Source: Gymnopus androsaceus JB14
Lineage: Eukaryota > Basidiomycota > Agaricomycetes > Agaricales > Omphalotaceae
DNA length: 64,000 bases
Direction of reading: 5' to 3'
Assembly: GCA_009733575.1 (NCBI GenBank)
Contig: ML769700.1
Span: 1-64,000, forward strand
A program made the translations under genes and the position numbers. This document shows, one piece after another, positions 1-10,648 of the stretch (its first letter is position 1; the number at the start of each line of letters is the position of its first letter). The notes under the pieces are model-generated. The model saw only the letters and a program-made list of their open reading frames with translations, was not told the origin of the DNA and did no database searches.

Positions 1-306
1 TATATTTCGTTACATATATAGTAGTATTCTTCTAGTATGTTCTATGTGCATGACCTATGATGTCGTCCATAAAGCTACTTACTAAGATACTACTGAGGCT
101 GAGTAAGACTACCTCGGCGATGACTGATAGCGTCATATGACCGAGATGATGAGTGATATCATCATACGTTCAACACCTTTACCATTTGATCCATTATTTC
201 TTGTTGTCGGTTGTTAGGGACCCAAGTTCATAATTCTCTGATTGCTTGAGAGTTGTTCAATGTCCGTATGCAATTAACCAACCATTCTGAGGGATTCAGA
301 GCGAGC
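1..306 (-). mobile_element. Retroelement body downstream of the decayed gag, 5' side of the solo LTR
   Basis: This stretch was contiguous with 1743-1876 before the solo LTR at 312-1737 inserted, because one copy of the target duplication joins them. On the minus strand a frame is open for about 33 codons and then has several stops. I see no protease, reverse transcriptase or integrase motif, so a pol identity is only inferred from its position after gag. The window edge cuts the element. Confidence 0.45.
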
Positions 307-311
307 CTTAC

Positions 312-1737
312 TGTTACGACCCGGCCCATTATTTTACTTATTTCTTACTATACCGTACTTACTACTACTAACATGTGGATAATCCACGAAACCCCTGTAG
401 AACACATTAAAACGCCAGTACAACGCGTCAAAACACTATTACAACGTGTTGATGCCGTAAATACCAGTGCCGCTTAGCCGTAGCTATGGCTAACGGAACG
501 TTCTGGAACCAGGAGTATTCTCAAATAAACCGTAACTACGTACCGTAACTACTTCCGTATTTAGAAATCCGAACTGCTATAAAAGCAGCCGGAACTGGGC
601 TCTCTGACCCCAGTTCTACTATTTTTGCTTACTTACCGTCTCGCTACATATCTCGTCTTTCTCGTTAATTTCCATTTACTTACACGTAGAGCGTCCTCGA
701 CGCTCCGTAACTACGCTTTGACGTCGATCAATATAACTTATTGATCCCTTAAATCCGATCTTGATCGCGTCCCGCGATCAGCGTGCCTAATTACTAATTA
801 GCGTAACACTAATCTAACTCGGTTTATACCGTTAGATTTGGACGTCGTATCAACAACTCCTTTGCTTATAGCTATCATCGACGTTGCTCTCGAGCAACCT
901 ACAAACAACTCGTCGTTCTCAGCACGACTAGTAGACGACTAATCGTCTCGTCGCTAACCGTTACATCGCATAATTACGGCAATACGTAATTTACGTATCT
1001 AACGACATCAACTAATCTAAACCGGTTGATACCGTTAGATTTAGACCTCGTCTCAACGACTCTTCTACTAGCTATTCCCCTCAACGTTGCCCCCGAGCAA
1101 CCTACAGACAATACCTCGTCCTCAGTACCATCAAACGACGACTAACCATCTCGTCGCGAATCCGTTAACACCTCACGTAATTACGGCAACCCGTAATTAA
1201 CGTACCTTACGAGATTAGTTCAACACTAATCCGGCCTCGTGAATAAGGCCCATTAAGGACGTCGTCCCGACGTCCCCTTTTGTCCGTAGTACCGTTTCTT
1301 ACACCGTCGCTAACCTCCTCGATACTCGTACTCGCGACCCATTTATATTCCCGAACACTTTTAACTACTAATACTGTTGGTAACTCTTTGATTTACCATC
1401 AACGACGCGTACCAACGCGTGTAAGCCATTTCAACGCGTTAAACACCTCGGCACGTGACCTAAACTCAACGATACATTCCGTTAACGCCAATCATACTCT
1501 TTGCAACCGCATATAGGCGCATATATTCACCATTGTTGTATCCATTACAATAATAACCACTTATTATCTAATCTCCGAGCTCTATATCAGCTCAGCAACA
1601 TTACCATTTGAGGTCTGCACACGACGGTACACCCTTGACATTGTCTATTAACTGAATAGGCAATCCAATACATTTATTTCAACTACTATAAGTACTACTT
1701 ATAGTAACTAGTATTCTAAACTAGCACGGTTCTAACA
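312..1737 (+). mobile_element. Solo LTR, 1426 bp, with 5-bp target duplication CTTAC
   Basis: The element begins TGTTACGACC and ends TTCTAACA, so its tips form the inverted repeat TGTTA/TAACA expected of an LTR. CTTAC occurs directly before it (307-311) and directly after it (1738-1742), which fits integrase-made target duplication. A TATAAAAG box lies at 578-585, followed by a plausible start region. A unit of about 200 bp is tandemly repeated inside it (from about 811 and again from about 1013, with a partial third copy). No coding sequence is present, so it is a solo LTR left after recombination. It interrupts the retroelement whose gag lies at 1877-3007. Confidence 0.85.
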
Positions 1738-1876
1738 CTTACAGGGTTTTCAGTCTTTTTGGGAGATGGCAAAATGGAAGTAGATTCAAGTGTATTTATC
1801 ATATATGAAATACCATTATCTACATATATAGATTTGTCCATGTCTGTAATCAACTGAGACTCAACAGGACCTGTGT

Positions 1877-3007
1877 TCACTCTTGAGATTTCACAAAACC
1901 CCAGAGCTTCTCAAGCTCTGCCTGATCTTCCTTGTTGAGTGCCGTAAATGCCTGGCGTATTGTTTCTTATTCATTGGGGCAGTCCCTCTTCATGTGTCCG
2001 GGTTGTCCACACCCGTAACACTTGAATGGGCCTCATGCCCTGCCTCGATCCAACTCCATTGGCTGATCACTTCCTCCATAGGTAACACCAGTGCTATCCT
2101 GACGATTTGGAGGTGGTGCCGGGGGTATTGCTTTAGGTGCCTGCACCTGAGTTTAAGGAGTGGTTTTTGGTGTTGAGAACCATGAGTTTGTGTTCCCAAA
2201 GCCCCAATTCCTGGTTGCTTTGTTCCTTCAATGCCAAAGATTGTCAAGCTTGACAGTCCTTACCTTCCAGCCTTGGAAGGTGGTTGGGAGATTACCAACA
2301 CTGTAAATGCTGTCAATAATGGGTTTGCTCACAGCACGTTCTATCTTCTGTAGAATGTGGGGGGTGTCTTTGTTGTACTGCGCCGTATTGACCAGTACTT
2401 CAAAATGTTCAAAGAATGCTGAAACTGTCTCATCTTTTCCTTGAGCTCTTTCAAATTTCTCCCTGGCATCAGCATGCCTTGCTGTATCCAGGTATTTTTC
2501 ATTGAGTATAGCAATAAACTCAGCCCATGTCAAGTTCCAGCGTAACCTGGCATAGTTATACTCTTGTTGGTAGTAATTCTCTACCCAGTCTTGTACTTTC
2601 TCCCCTTCCATATAGGAGAGAGCAATGTTGATCCGTTCTGTGTTGGTTTGGACTTTGTTCTTTTTGTCACTCAGCTACATGCTGAGTTTCCTTTTCCATT
2701 CCTGGTAGCTCTCCTTCTTGCCTTTAAACATTGGCAGTTCCTTCAAGAGAGATTTTCCAGAAATAGATACTGAAGAGACAGGCAGATTGGTTTGGAATTC
2801 CCCAGGTTCTTCTCCTGGTGCAACAATTCCAAATCCCCTATCTCTTAGGAATTGTAACATTTGCTCAATTTGAGCTGCATATTGTGAGATATTAGGGTTG
2901 GGTGGTGGAATCATTTCTGTTGTTTCAATGAGTTCAGGATGAAGGTATACATCATCATGCATAGGGGATCAGGAGTGAGGTTGTTCTTCTTGTCTGTGGT
3001 CTGACAT
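1877..3007 (-). pseudogene. gag: Gag polyprotein of an LTR retrotransposon (Ty3/gypsy-type), six in-frame stops
   Basis: Gag proteins package retrotransposon RNA into virus-like particles. From the ATG at 3007 one frame runs 377 codons to a stop at 1877-1879. It contains a Gag core with tryptophan- and tyrosine-rich helices in its middle third (about 2611-2230), a proline-rich linker, and a CCHC zinc knuckle (C-Y-G-C, G-H-M-K-R-D-C) at about 1978-2020. Stops occur at codons 13, 111, 260, 285, 325 and 347. All are TGA, TAG or TAA, each derivable by one C-to-T change from Arg or Gln codons, and no indel breaks the frame. This pattern points to cytosine deamination or RIP-like mutation rather than random decay. 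The gene cannot make full-length protein. The short tail after the knuckle resembles other agaricomycete gypsy Gag C-termini. Confidence 0.85.
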
Positions 3008-3502
3008 GGTGAATGATGTGGGTGGTTTAGTAGTGGAGGGTGTGGTTGTGTAGTTGGAAGGAGTAGGTGGTCTGGAATTACAAGCTCAATAAGTCATACA
3101 ATCCAGAATGGTGAGAGATGAATGTGATCAACAACTCTTGGAATATAAAATGATGAAAAAGAGAAAGTAGAAGAAATAGAAAAGTGGAGGAATAGGAATG
3201 TGATAAAATGAATATAATGCAAATGCATTGAGATTGAGCAAAGAGATGTTTGCTATTGAGAGATTTCACTCACAAAATCACACATATGAACACATGATTT
3301 CTCTTTATGAAATACTGTGGTGGGAAATACATGTAATGGTGAGTGAAATGGTATGGTAAAGATAAAATGTGTTTGCATAGCGTGAATATACTAGCAAAAT
3401 CTTGAGTAGTAAGAAATCACAACAATGTCATAGAATACTGTTAACCAGTATCAACGACAAGCAATGATCTGTGATGAGTGGGAGAAGGTAGCTTCAATCT
3501 TC
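3008..3502. other. Non-coding stretch upstream of gag
   Basis: This AT-rich region is upstream of the gag start on the minus strand and probably holds the leader and part of the 5' LTR. I could not place LTR ends or a primer-binding site. No convincing coding frame is seen. Confidence 0.4.
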
Positions 3503-3958
3503 TGTCAGCGACTAGTTCCTCACAAAACAAGGTACCAGGCATCATGACTTCTGACTTAGGCAAAGACAAAAACAATGAGGAAAAGAGAAGATGATATTGA
3601 GGACTAGGAGGTATTGACAAGATTGAAGCTAAGGACTATGCTACAGCTACAACTACTATATATACTAAAGTATGAACCCTAAGCCCATAGCCCTATACCC
3701 TGATTGCATGTTAACAATGCATGAAATGATGAAAGACAACAAGTAAACAACAATAAGTAATGATAGGTCGTTTGTATAAGTATGGACATGCTAGCATGTG
3801 TTATGATCAGAAACAATCATACTCTGATTGATAGAACCTAGTTTTAGTATAGCTGCGTGTCTAAACAAGTGCATGCTTATGTGGATATATAAAGGTAAAT
3901 AAAGGAAAATGATAAGAGATAATACCATGTGTCTGATAAGATAAGAATGTTTGTAGCA
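3503..3958 (+). mobile_element. Diverged copy of the TGTCAGC LTR family (no target duplication)
   Basis: It starts TGTCAGCGACTAG and ends TTGTAGCA, and matches along its length the LTRs at 4520-5080 and 59853-60405. It is about 100 bp shorter, more diverged, and its terminal TAACA is changed to TAGCA. The flanking pentamers do not match (TCTTC and CCAGA), so the copy is old or rearranged. It sits at the 3' end of the coiled-coil pseudogene. Confidence 0.7.
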
Positions 3959-5346
3959 CCAGACTGCTTGAGTAAACAGAAGAGTTTCCGCACTTTGGGA
4001 ATATAAGTGCCACCCTTCATTGGATTCCAGACAGAAAGCTTCTTCAACAATGAACAACTGCTTGACAAGGAACTCTTCAAACATTCAACCTGCTTTTGTA
4101 ATGCATAGATCTGCTTTTGAAGGTCGTGAACAAGAGTGGATTTGGCAGAAAGCTGGTTGTTGGCATTGGCAAGGGAATAAAAAAGTGTGGAGTTTTCAGA
4201 TTGGAGACTGGTGAAAGTGGACTTGGACTTGGAGAGTAAGCAGTTAAGAGAATAAATATTGTTGCTCTGCACGTCCTTACGTGTTCCAATTGTTTGGCGC
4301 GCTTTAACAATTTTGAATGCTCTCTTTCAAGAGCCTGGAGCTCATTCAGAGTTTTCCTTGAGTCTTGGCTACAGTCTCTCAAAGCATCAAGATTTTGGTG
4401 CTAAGGTTGTCATTACGAGTGTGAAGATCGAAAATTTCTAGGCAAAGGGACCAAATTTTGTCCTCCTGGGCCTCTCTCAGCAAAAGATCTTGAGCAGACT
4501 TTTCCTTCAACTGTTCTATTGTCAGCAACTAGTTCCCCACAACATGAGGTACCAGGCATCACGACTTCCAACTTAGCCAAAGACAAGAACAATGAGGAAA
4601 AGAGAAGAAGATGATATTGAGGACTAGGAGGTATTGACAAGATTGAAGCTAAGGACTAAGCTACAGCAACTACTATATATACTAGTGTACAAACCCTAGA
4701 CCCAGAACCCTATGCCCTATACATACTGTAACAATGCATGAAACTATGAAGTACAACAGTAACAATGTCTGTAAGTAATAAGTGATTGTACATATGTATC
4801 CAGCACCAAATACAGCATCCTAGCATGAGGTGTGATTGAAGTGATCAAAGGATGATCAGATGATCAAGGCCTATGATCAAGGATCAAAAAATCATACAAA
4901 AAATCATACAAGATTGTACATGTGTCAATGAACTATAAAGAATGAAACATAAGTAAACAACACAGCCACACACCTAAACAAGTGTGTGCTTAAGTAAGCA
5001 CCCAGATATACAAAGACAAATAGAAGAAACAGATGAGTAATAGTCTATGTGGCATGAGATAAGATAAAGTGCTCATAACATCTATCTCCAGGTCTTTCTC
5101 TGCTACAAGATCCCTCAATTCAGCAATGCCAACTTGTTTCCTTGTCTTACAACAACCAGATTCGATGGTGTTTGTGGAGTCAGCGAATGGAGGAACATGA
5201 ATCAGCTCTGAACTGGTATTAGATAGTTTTTTGGTGTTCAAGGCTTTAATATGTGCATTTTGGGCAGAAGAATGTTTAGAAAGAGCCATTATAGCTTTAG
5301 TTTGCTGATTAACTAAGATCAAGAAAGCTCTTTGTGTCTCAGACAT
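3959..5346 (-). pseudogene. Coiled-coil protein gene broken by LTR insertion
   Basis: On the minus strand a reading frame starts at 5346 and runs to the insertion site at 5081. If the LTR at 4520-5080 and one TCTAT copy are removed, the same frame continues without a stop for about 40 more codons. The encoded segments (around 5346-5081, 4515-4390, 4380-4290 and 4270-3960) are rich in Glu, Lys, Gln, Leu and Ser with heptad-like spacing, as in a long coiled coil. At least two further frame breaks occur (near 4386 and 4280). I do not recognise the family. It may itself be part of a larger mobile element, since the neighbourhood is TE-derived. Confidence 0.5.
4520..5080 (+). mobile_element. Solo LTR, 561 bp, with target duplication TCTAT
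   Basis: It runs from TGTCAGCAAC to CTCATAACA, giving the inverted tips TGT/ACA. TCTAT is present immediately before (4515-4519) and after (5081-5085). It shares its whole length with 59853-60405. Removing it and one TCTAT copy restores an open frame in the surrounding coiled-coil gene, which independently supports the borders. Confidence 0.9.
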
Positions 5347-6255
5347 GAAAGAGATAGTGAATCAACCGCGACACATTAGGAAGGAAGAACCTTGGTGTGG
5401 GCGCTTAATAATTGGCTGTAAACTTCAAGTCATTGCACGACTCAGCTAACTCTCTTCCTCATGCAACATTGAGCTCCAAACTGAATTGTACAATCTTTCC
5501 AGAATACCTCGGGCCTTGATTTCTTTGTAAAATATTTTTTGTTCTTTGTTCAGCCATCGAGATACTAGCTGATCTCACCCGTAAGTGCTCAATAGTGGCT
5601 CAAGTTTTTACTATTTTTGGAGTCTATTACAAAGAATATGAAGAATATGATTTTAGATGATTTATCAATACCAAAAAGAAATATTTCTTTGTGAGATGAA
5701 AAAGTTATCATTTAGTACAACCAATGGTTTGAGTGGGAACAAGTGCTTTGGTGGTGGGAAAGTTTAGGTGCCCGCCGTTTGTCAAAGCAGCATTGCCCAC
5801 TCCCAATGTCATTGAAAAGAAAGGCATACATAATTCATACAGGGTAAATAAGTTACTTACACATGACTGGAATGAATTCCTTCTCTAGTGCACTACTAGA
5901 TGTCAGAGAAGTAGAAATGTCAAAATGAATGTTGAGATTTTGGTAATTTGTATACAGGAGTAGGAACCTGATCTGAGAAAGGCAAAGCTGTAGTTAAGCA
6001 TCATCATGTTGATGCACACAAAATGTGTGTAGAGAAACTTTCGCAATGTTAAACAATTGAGCGAGATAATGAAAAGAAAGGCATAAATAATTCATACTGG
6101 GTAAATATCAAGTAATTTACTTACACATGAGCTGAGGAGTGAATAGTGCACTACTTGTATCAGTTTCATCAGTCAAAAGGAGCTAGATAACATCTGGATT
6201 GTCATTAAATACTGTTACCTGGAGAAGATTTCCATAATAGCCTCTCTACTAATCT
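5347..6255. repeat. Tail region of the NLR gene with duplicated exon-like segments
   Basis: About 5821-5945 and 6073-6180 are related to each other. Both contain the same AAAGGCATA-AATTCATAC block, then a GTAAGT donor (minus strand) preceded by a short frame rich in Thr and Ser ending Met-Cys. They look like alternative or duplicated C-terminal exons of the NLR at 6256-8957, since one of them still encodes an ankyrin-like Leu-Leu-Leu-Thr-Asp stretch but carries a TAG. 5347-5800 shows nothing I can assign. Confidence 0.45.
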
Positions 6256-8957
6256 CTAATAGGCATTCTCATCAGCACCATTGGTGAAAAGAAGCTGGAC
6301 AATGGCTTCATTTCCACTGGATGCTGCTGCTTGGAGAGCATTTCCATATTTCCCTCCCTGAGCATTCACATCAGCTCCATTGGTCAAAAGGAGTTGAACA
6401 ATGGCTTTATTTCCATTGGATGCTGCTGCTTGGAGAGCATTTCCATAAAAGCCACCCTGAGCATTCACATTAGCCCCATTGATCAAAAGAAGCTGGACCA
6501 TGGCTTCATTTCCATTGGATGCTGCTGCTTGGAGAGCATTTTTGTAAGCACCTCCCTGAGCATTCACATTGGCTCCATTGGTCAAAAGGAGCTGGACAAT
6601 GGCTTCATTTCCATTGTATGCTGCTTCATAGAGAGCATTTGCATAAATACCTCCCTGAGCATTCATCTCAGCTCCATTGGTTAGAAGGAGCTGGACAATG
6701 GCTTCATTTCCATTGCAAACTGCTGCTTGGAGAGCATTTCCATATTCCCCTCCTTGGGCATTCACATCAGCTCCATTGGTCAGAAGGAGCTGGACAATGG
6801 TTTCCCTTCCATTGGATGCTGCTGCTTGGAGAGCATTTCCATATTTCCCTCCCTGAGCATTCACATAGGCTCCATTGGTCAAAAGGAGCTGAACAATAGG
6901 CTCATTACCTTCAGTAACTGCTACTTGGAGGGCATTTCCATAATATCCTCCCTCTGCATTGATGTCGCATTCATCAACGAAAACCAGATCATGCACACTC
7001 CTCTGCAAACCACCATGTGCAGCACAATACAGTGGGCTAGGCATCTCCTTACAAAATTTCACAAAATATATTCTTGCCCAAGCTCGAAATGGTGCACTTC
7101 CTTTTTTCAGGAAGTCTTTGGTTAGATTGTCCAGGTCCTTTTCTGGACCAGATTCTTGCACTGGTTTTGTATGGGCTCGCCAATATTCTGTTGCATAATA
7201 ATATGTTTCTGACTCAGAAATTCTACAACTGGTATTGCTAACCACCTTGAATGATTTCAAAAGATATATCATGCATGCCTTTGCCAATGAGGCATGAGCC
7301 AGCTGTTCATTGATTTGAAATATTCCCTTTGTTTGATCAAAATTTGTCTTGGTCATCAGAAACTCCTTGACAGAGGTGTGTGCCAATTGGACAATATTAT
7401 TTGCATCAACAGTCACAAGATTGGAATCAATGATGAGCTCCACTTTCAGAGCCATCTCATTACTTGAGTATAGTTCTTGCTCTATCCCACTGACAGCAAG
7501 AAAATCTGCAACCTGTTTTTTGTTTAATGGTTTAAAGGCAAATGTTAGCCACATGAGAAGATGATGAGCATCTGCTGCATGTACACTTTTTTCTGCATTT
7601 TGTATGGCTTTCATGTATGTTTCTTGCAAATCACTGGGTAGCTTCTGCAATGCCTGAATAACTGCATTGTAGGTTCCACATTGAATCAATGTTCTGACTT
7701 GACAATTCACCCAACGGAATCTAATGATCACAGATATAAGCATGGATGTAATTGTAGTAAAATTTTGAATACTTACTGCCCCTGAGCCTTGGCCTTCAAT
7801 GTATTCAATACCTTGGCTTTCAACTCTTCTTTGAAATGGAGCTGCAGTTCATTTTCCAAATAGAGAGAAATATCTTCTTCAATCCTGGAGCCCCAACTGT
7901 CCAATGCAATTATTAGCCCAATATCAGCTGCTTGGCCTTCTGGTAAATACCGACTTGTCATAACAGTTTTCATTTTTTCATAGATGTTCACCACCCACTT
8001 CAGAACATAGGCTCTATCCTGCAGGTTGCATTCATCCAAGGCATCTATTACAATATATCCTGAAGTAGATTCTTGAATGATTCTATTCAGGGTATTTTCT
8101 AACTGCAAATTGGAAGGTTGGCCAACTCGATGACCTCTCTTGCATTGGCTATACAGTTCTTGCAATGCTGGATGAATTCCTTGCTCATTCTCACCCATCT
8201 GTTGTAGCATATTTAACAGAAATCCTCGATAACCAGATTTGTCTCCTGTGTTATCACAAAAATCAAAATAGTGAAAGCAAACAGTGTTTGAGGCATCACA
8301 TAGGTGATCTATAATTGTTGTTCTAGGAATTTTGATGTTTACAAATTTCTTGTAGAGTAAAATGATTACACTTACAGTATGACTGTTTTACCTGATCCAG
8401 CTGAAAACAAAATGTCAATCATTTGGAATAATAATATTTCATACACCCATAATTAGCTCAATTTACCTTTTCCTTGAATCCACAGCAAACCAACATTATT
8501 GTTGTTCCACCTAATATATTGTGGATGTTCAATGATCCAACTTCCAGTTCCTGGAGTTTTTCTGTTGACAGCTGTGTTGAAATTGGCAGAGCAATCTGGT
8601 GCTTTAAGCCAGTCTCTCATTTTCTCAACTTCATCATGTGCTAAATTGACTTGCAGTCAATTACTATATAATCAAAAAAGAACTTGGGAAACTAGCTCAC
8701 CCTGAATAGTAACATTTGATGAATCATTTGCATTGATAAAGGTTCCACCGTATATCCCGAAGTTGGAAGAATTTGCAAACTGACTTTGAACAAGCAAATA
8801 TTACCAACATTGTTCCTACCAAGAGACTAAGTAGTATCCTACCTGCCACTGTAATTAGAAGTGTTTCCTTGCGCATATCTAACATGAGTTAAAGCATCAG
8901 CACAAGTGACATAAACTACCTAACTTACTGGTTGCCTGGGCCAAAATGTTCCATCAT
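6256..8957 (-). CDS. NACHT-ankyrin NLR-like protein, 7 exons, 785 aa
   Basis: Fungal NLR-like proteins are cytosolic sensors in which ligand binding by C-terminal repeats triggers NTP-dependent oligomerisation. Exons (minus strand): 8957-8929, 8878-8843, 8783-8701, 8640-8467, 8400-8376, 8322-7777 and 7720-6256; all introns are 50-66 bp GT-AG, and the spliced frame is open to the stop at 6256. Residues 1-50 are a Gly/Asn/Ser-rich annex with a G-I-Y-G-G-T-F motif. A tryptophan-rich pre-NACHT segment follows. Walker A (G-K-A-G-S-G-K-T, about 105-113) is split by intron 4, and Walker B (I-V-I-D-A-L-D-E-C) lies near 206-214. Seven 33-residue ankyrin repeats fill 555-785 (genomic 6951-6259) and are almost identical except at a few positions. 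The protein ends abruptly within the last repeat. Start chosen: first of two tandem ATGs, in frame with the conserved annex. Confidence 0.9.
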
Positions 8958-9081
8958 GATAATGGGAATCAATGCCACGGATCGGTGGGTCTATATACGG
9001 GCTACTCTTATTTACTATTGTTTGTATACTGATGGCTTGCCACCAATTTATTCACACCTCAATCATAGACTTTCCGTTCGG

Positions 9082-9263
9082 TATTGCCTGTTGCTAGGTC
9101 CGAGGATTTTCGAACTTGTTTATTTGGGCCCGAAATGAATGGAGGGCTATGCACATTGCATTCATTTCAGCTCGGCCTGGGCCTTTCGTTTCCATAGTTT
9201 TCCATTCATTTCGCGGCCCAAACAAACACGTTCACAAAATTGAACCTAATGCAACAGGCAATA
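9082..9263. mobile_element. Inverted-repeat (MITE-like) element
   Basis: The arms 9082-9142 and 9202-9263 are reverse complements with a few mismatches and one small indel: TATTGCCTGTTGC starts the left arm and GCAACAGGCAATA ends the right one. The 59 bp between the arms has no coding potential. No clear target duplication was found. It lies just upstream of the NLR gene. Confidence 0.65.
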
Positions 9264-9278
9264 TCCGCCAATCTGAAA

Positions 9279-9615
9279 TCAGCTGTCAACACAAGAGGCA
9301 TGCGGTACCTTAAGTCCGTACACCGAACAATCCACATGGCATGACATGGGAAATGATGGCTAGATGATGCCGGCCGACCATATTCCCCAAATTGTCGAGG
9401 AGCCATTTCTGTAAAAAGCATTTTGTAGATAATGGAAGATTCACCGTTTGTACAGGCAGAGAGTTGCGACTAATACCACATAGAATGCAATATAATACAC
9501 AAAAACTGCACAATGGTCGGCCGGCATCATCTAGCCATCATTTCTCATGTCATACCATGTGGATTGCTCGGTGTACGGACTTAAGGTCCCGCATGCCTCT
9601 TGTGTCAACAGCTGA
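9279..9615. mobile_element. Foldback element with 103-bp inverted arms
   Basis: Arm 9279-9381 and arm 9513-9615 are reverse complements over 103 bp with six mismatches by my count. The 131 bp loop has no recognised gene. The outer tips are TCAGCTGT and ACAGCTGA. No clear target duplication is visible. Both this element and the one at 9082-9263 sit in the upstream region of the NLR gene. Confidence 0.8.
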
Positions 9616-9962
9616 GACGGGACTGGGAACCACTTGCAGTCACTAATAGGGTCACAAATTTGTGACTTTAACTTGGCGGAATTTTGCCTTTCTCTCCCAC
9701 TTTACAATTTCGTTTCTCTTACTTCCTCAGCTTCCGATACCGGCCTCAAAACTGTTTCAACAATCAACTATACATACTAATATTCCAATATACTCTTTTA
9801 TTTATCTTCCCCCGAAAAACTCGCGAATGTGATTTTGGTATTCTTGCCCACCCAAATCTGCTCGGCACAGTATCTGCAGCGGAAATTTGACTCGTCGGAC
9901 CTGGTGCTTCTGTATAATGAGGATCTGGATAGCGATGGTGGTGGTTATACCTTGCAGGATGA
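9616..9962. other. Stretch without a supported gene
   Basis: Pyrimidine-rich sequence (around 9685-9790) that could be a promoter of the downstream ORF. Nothing else is recognisable. Confidence 0.3.
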
Positions 9963-10565
9963 GCAGAATGCTCGGGTTGGAACGGTTGTGATACAGGATG
10001 GCGTGTTTACAAGACAATCAAGGGCCATGAAGTGGATGAAGACGATGAGATTGCCAACGACATTGTATTAGTCGGTCTCATTTCTCTGACAACAGCATCC
10101 GAGAACCCTCTTACTGAATAGGAGGCAGCATTTACCAAATTACAACGACGACGACGCATGGCCCCTGTTGACATTGATGACACCGAACCACTCATTCCTC
10201 CCTCTCGGTCTCCCTCTCCTTCAACCGACAGTAGTTCCTTGGCTTGTTCCAATTCACTGTCACCCCCTTTTATCCCTAGTGCTCCTAATGCCTCTCCGAC
10301 ACCAGGTGCTGCATCTCCTGACCCGGCAGACATTTTGCCAATATCACCCTCATTACTTTTTCGGCCACTACCAGAGGAAATTGAGGATATTAGCACTGGG
10401 TACACAGTTGGGGAGTCTGATCGAGTTCTTGATGATATTGAGAACGGCGTACATGATCCAATGCTGCCATTAACAACAGCGGAGGATGTTGATTTGGACA
10501 TGGAGGATGTTATTCAAGGTAATCTTGATGGTGAATTCAGCGATGAGGAGGATCTGTTTGATTAA
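9963..10565 (+). pseudogene. Ser/Pro-rich acidic ORF, unrecognised, one in-frame TAG
   Basis: The last 136 codons (ATG at 10158, stop at 10563-10565) encode a Ser/Pro-rich segment followed by a strongly acidic tail ending Glu-Asp-Leu-Phe-Asp. The same frame is open upstream as far as about 9963 apart from a single TAG at 10119-10121, just before an Arg-rich tract. This suggests a longer gene with one nonsense change. I do not recognise the family. Composition would fit a disordered nuclear or activation-type region, but that is inference. The upstream part lacks a clear start. Confidence 0.35.
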
Positions 10566-10648
10566 AGCACACGGGGGATCATCTACGGGGGCTTGGGAGT
10601 GGTGCAGACACGAAATTCTGAATATTGTCTGCGGGAAGAGAGGATATA

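Noticed and set aside
1..306. Gypsy pol reading frame continuing across the solo LTR
   Set aside because: The two sides share an open frame at the joined target site, but stops then occur at about random frequency and no pol motif is visible.
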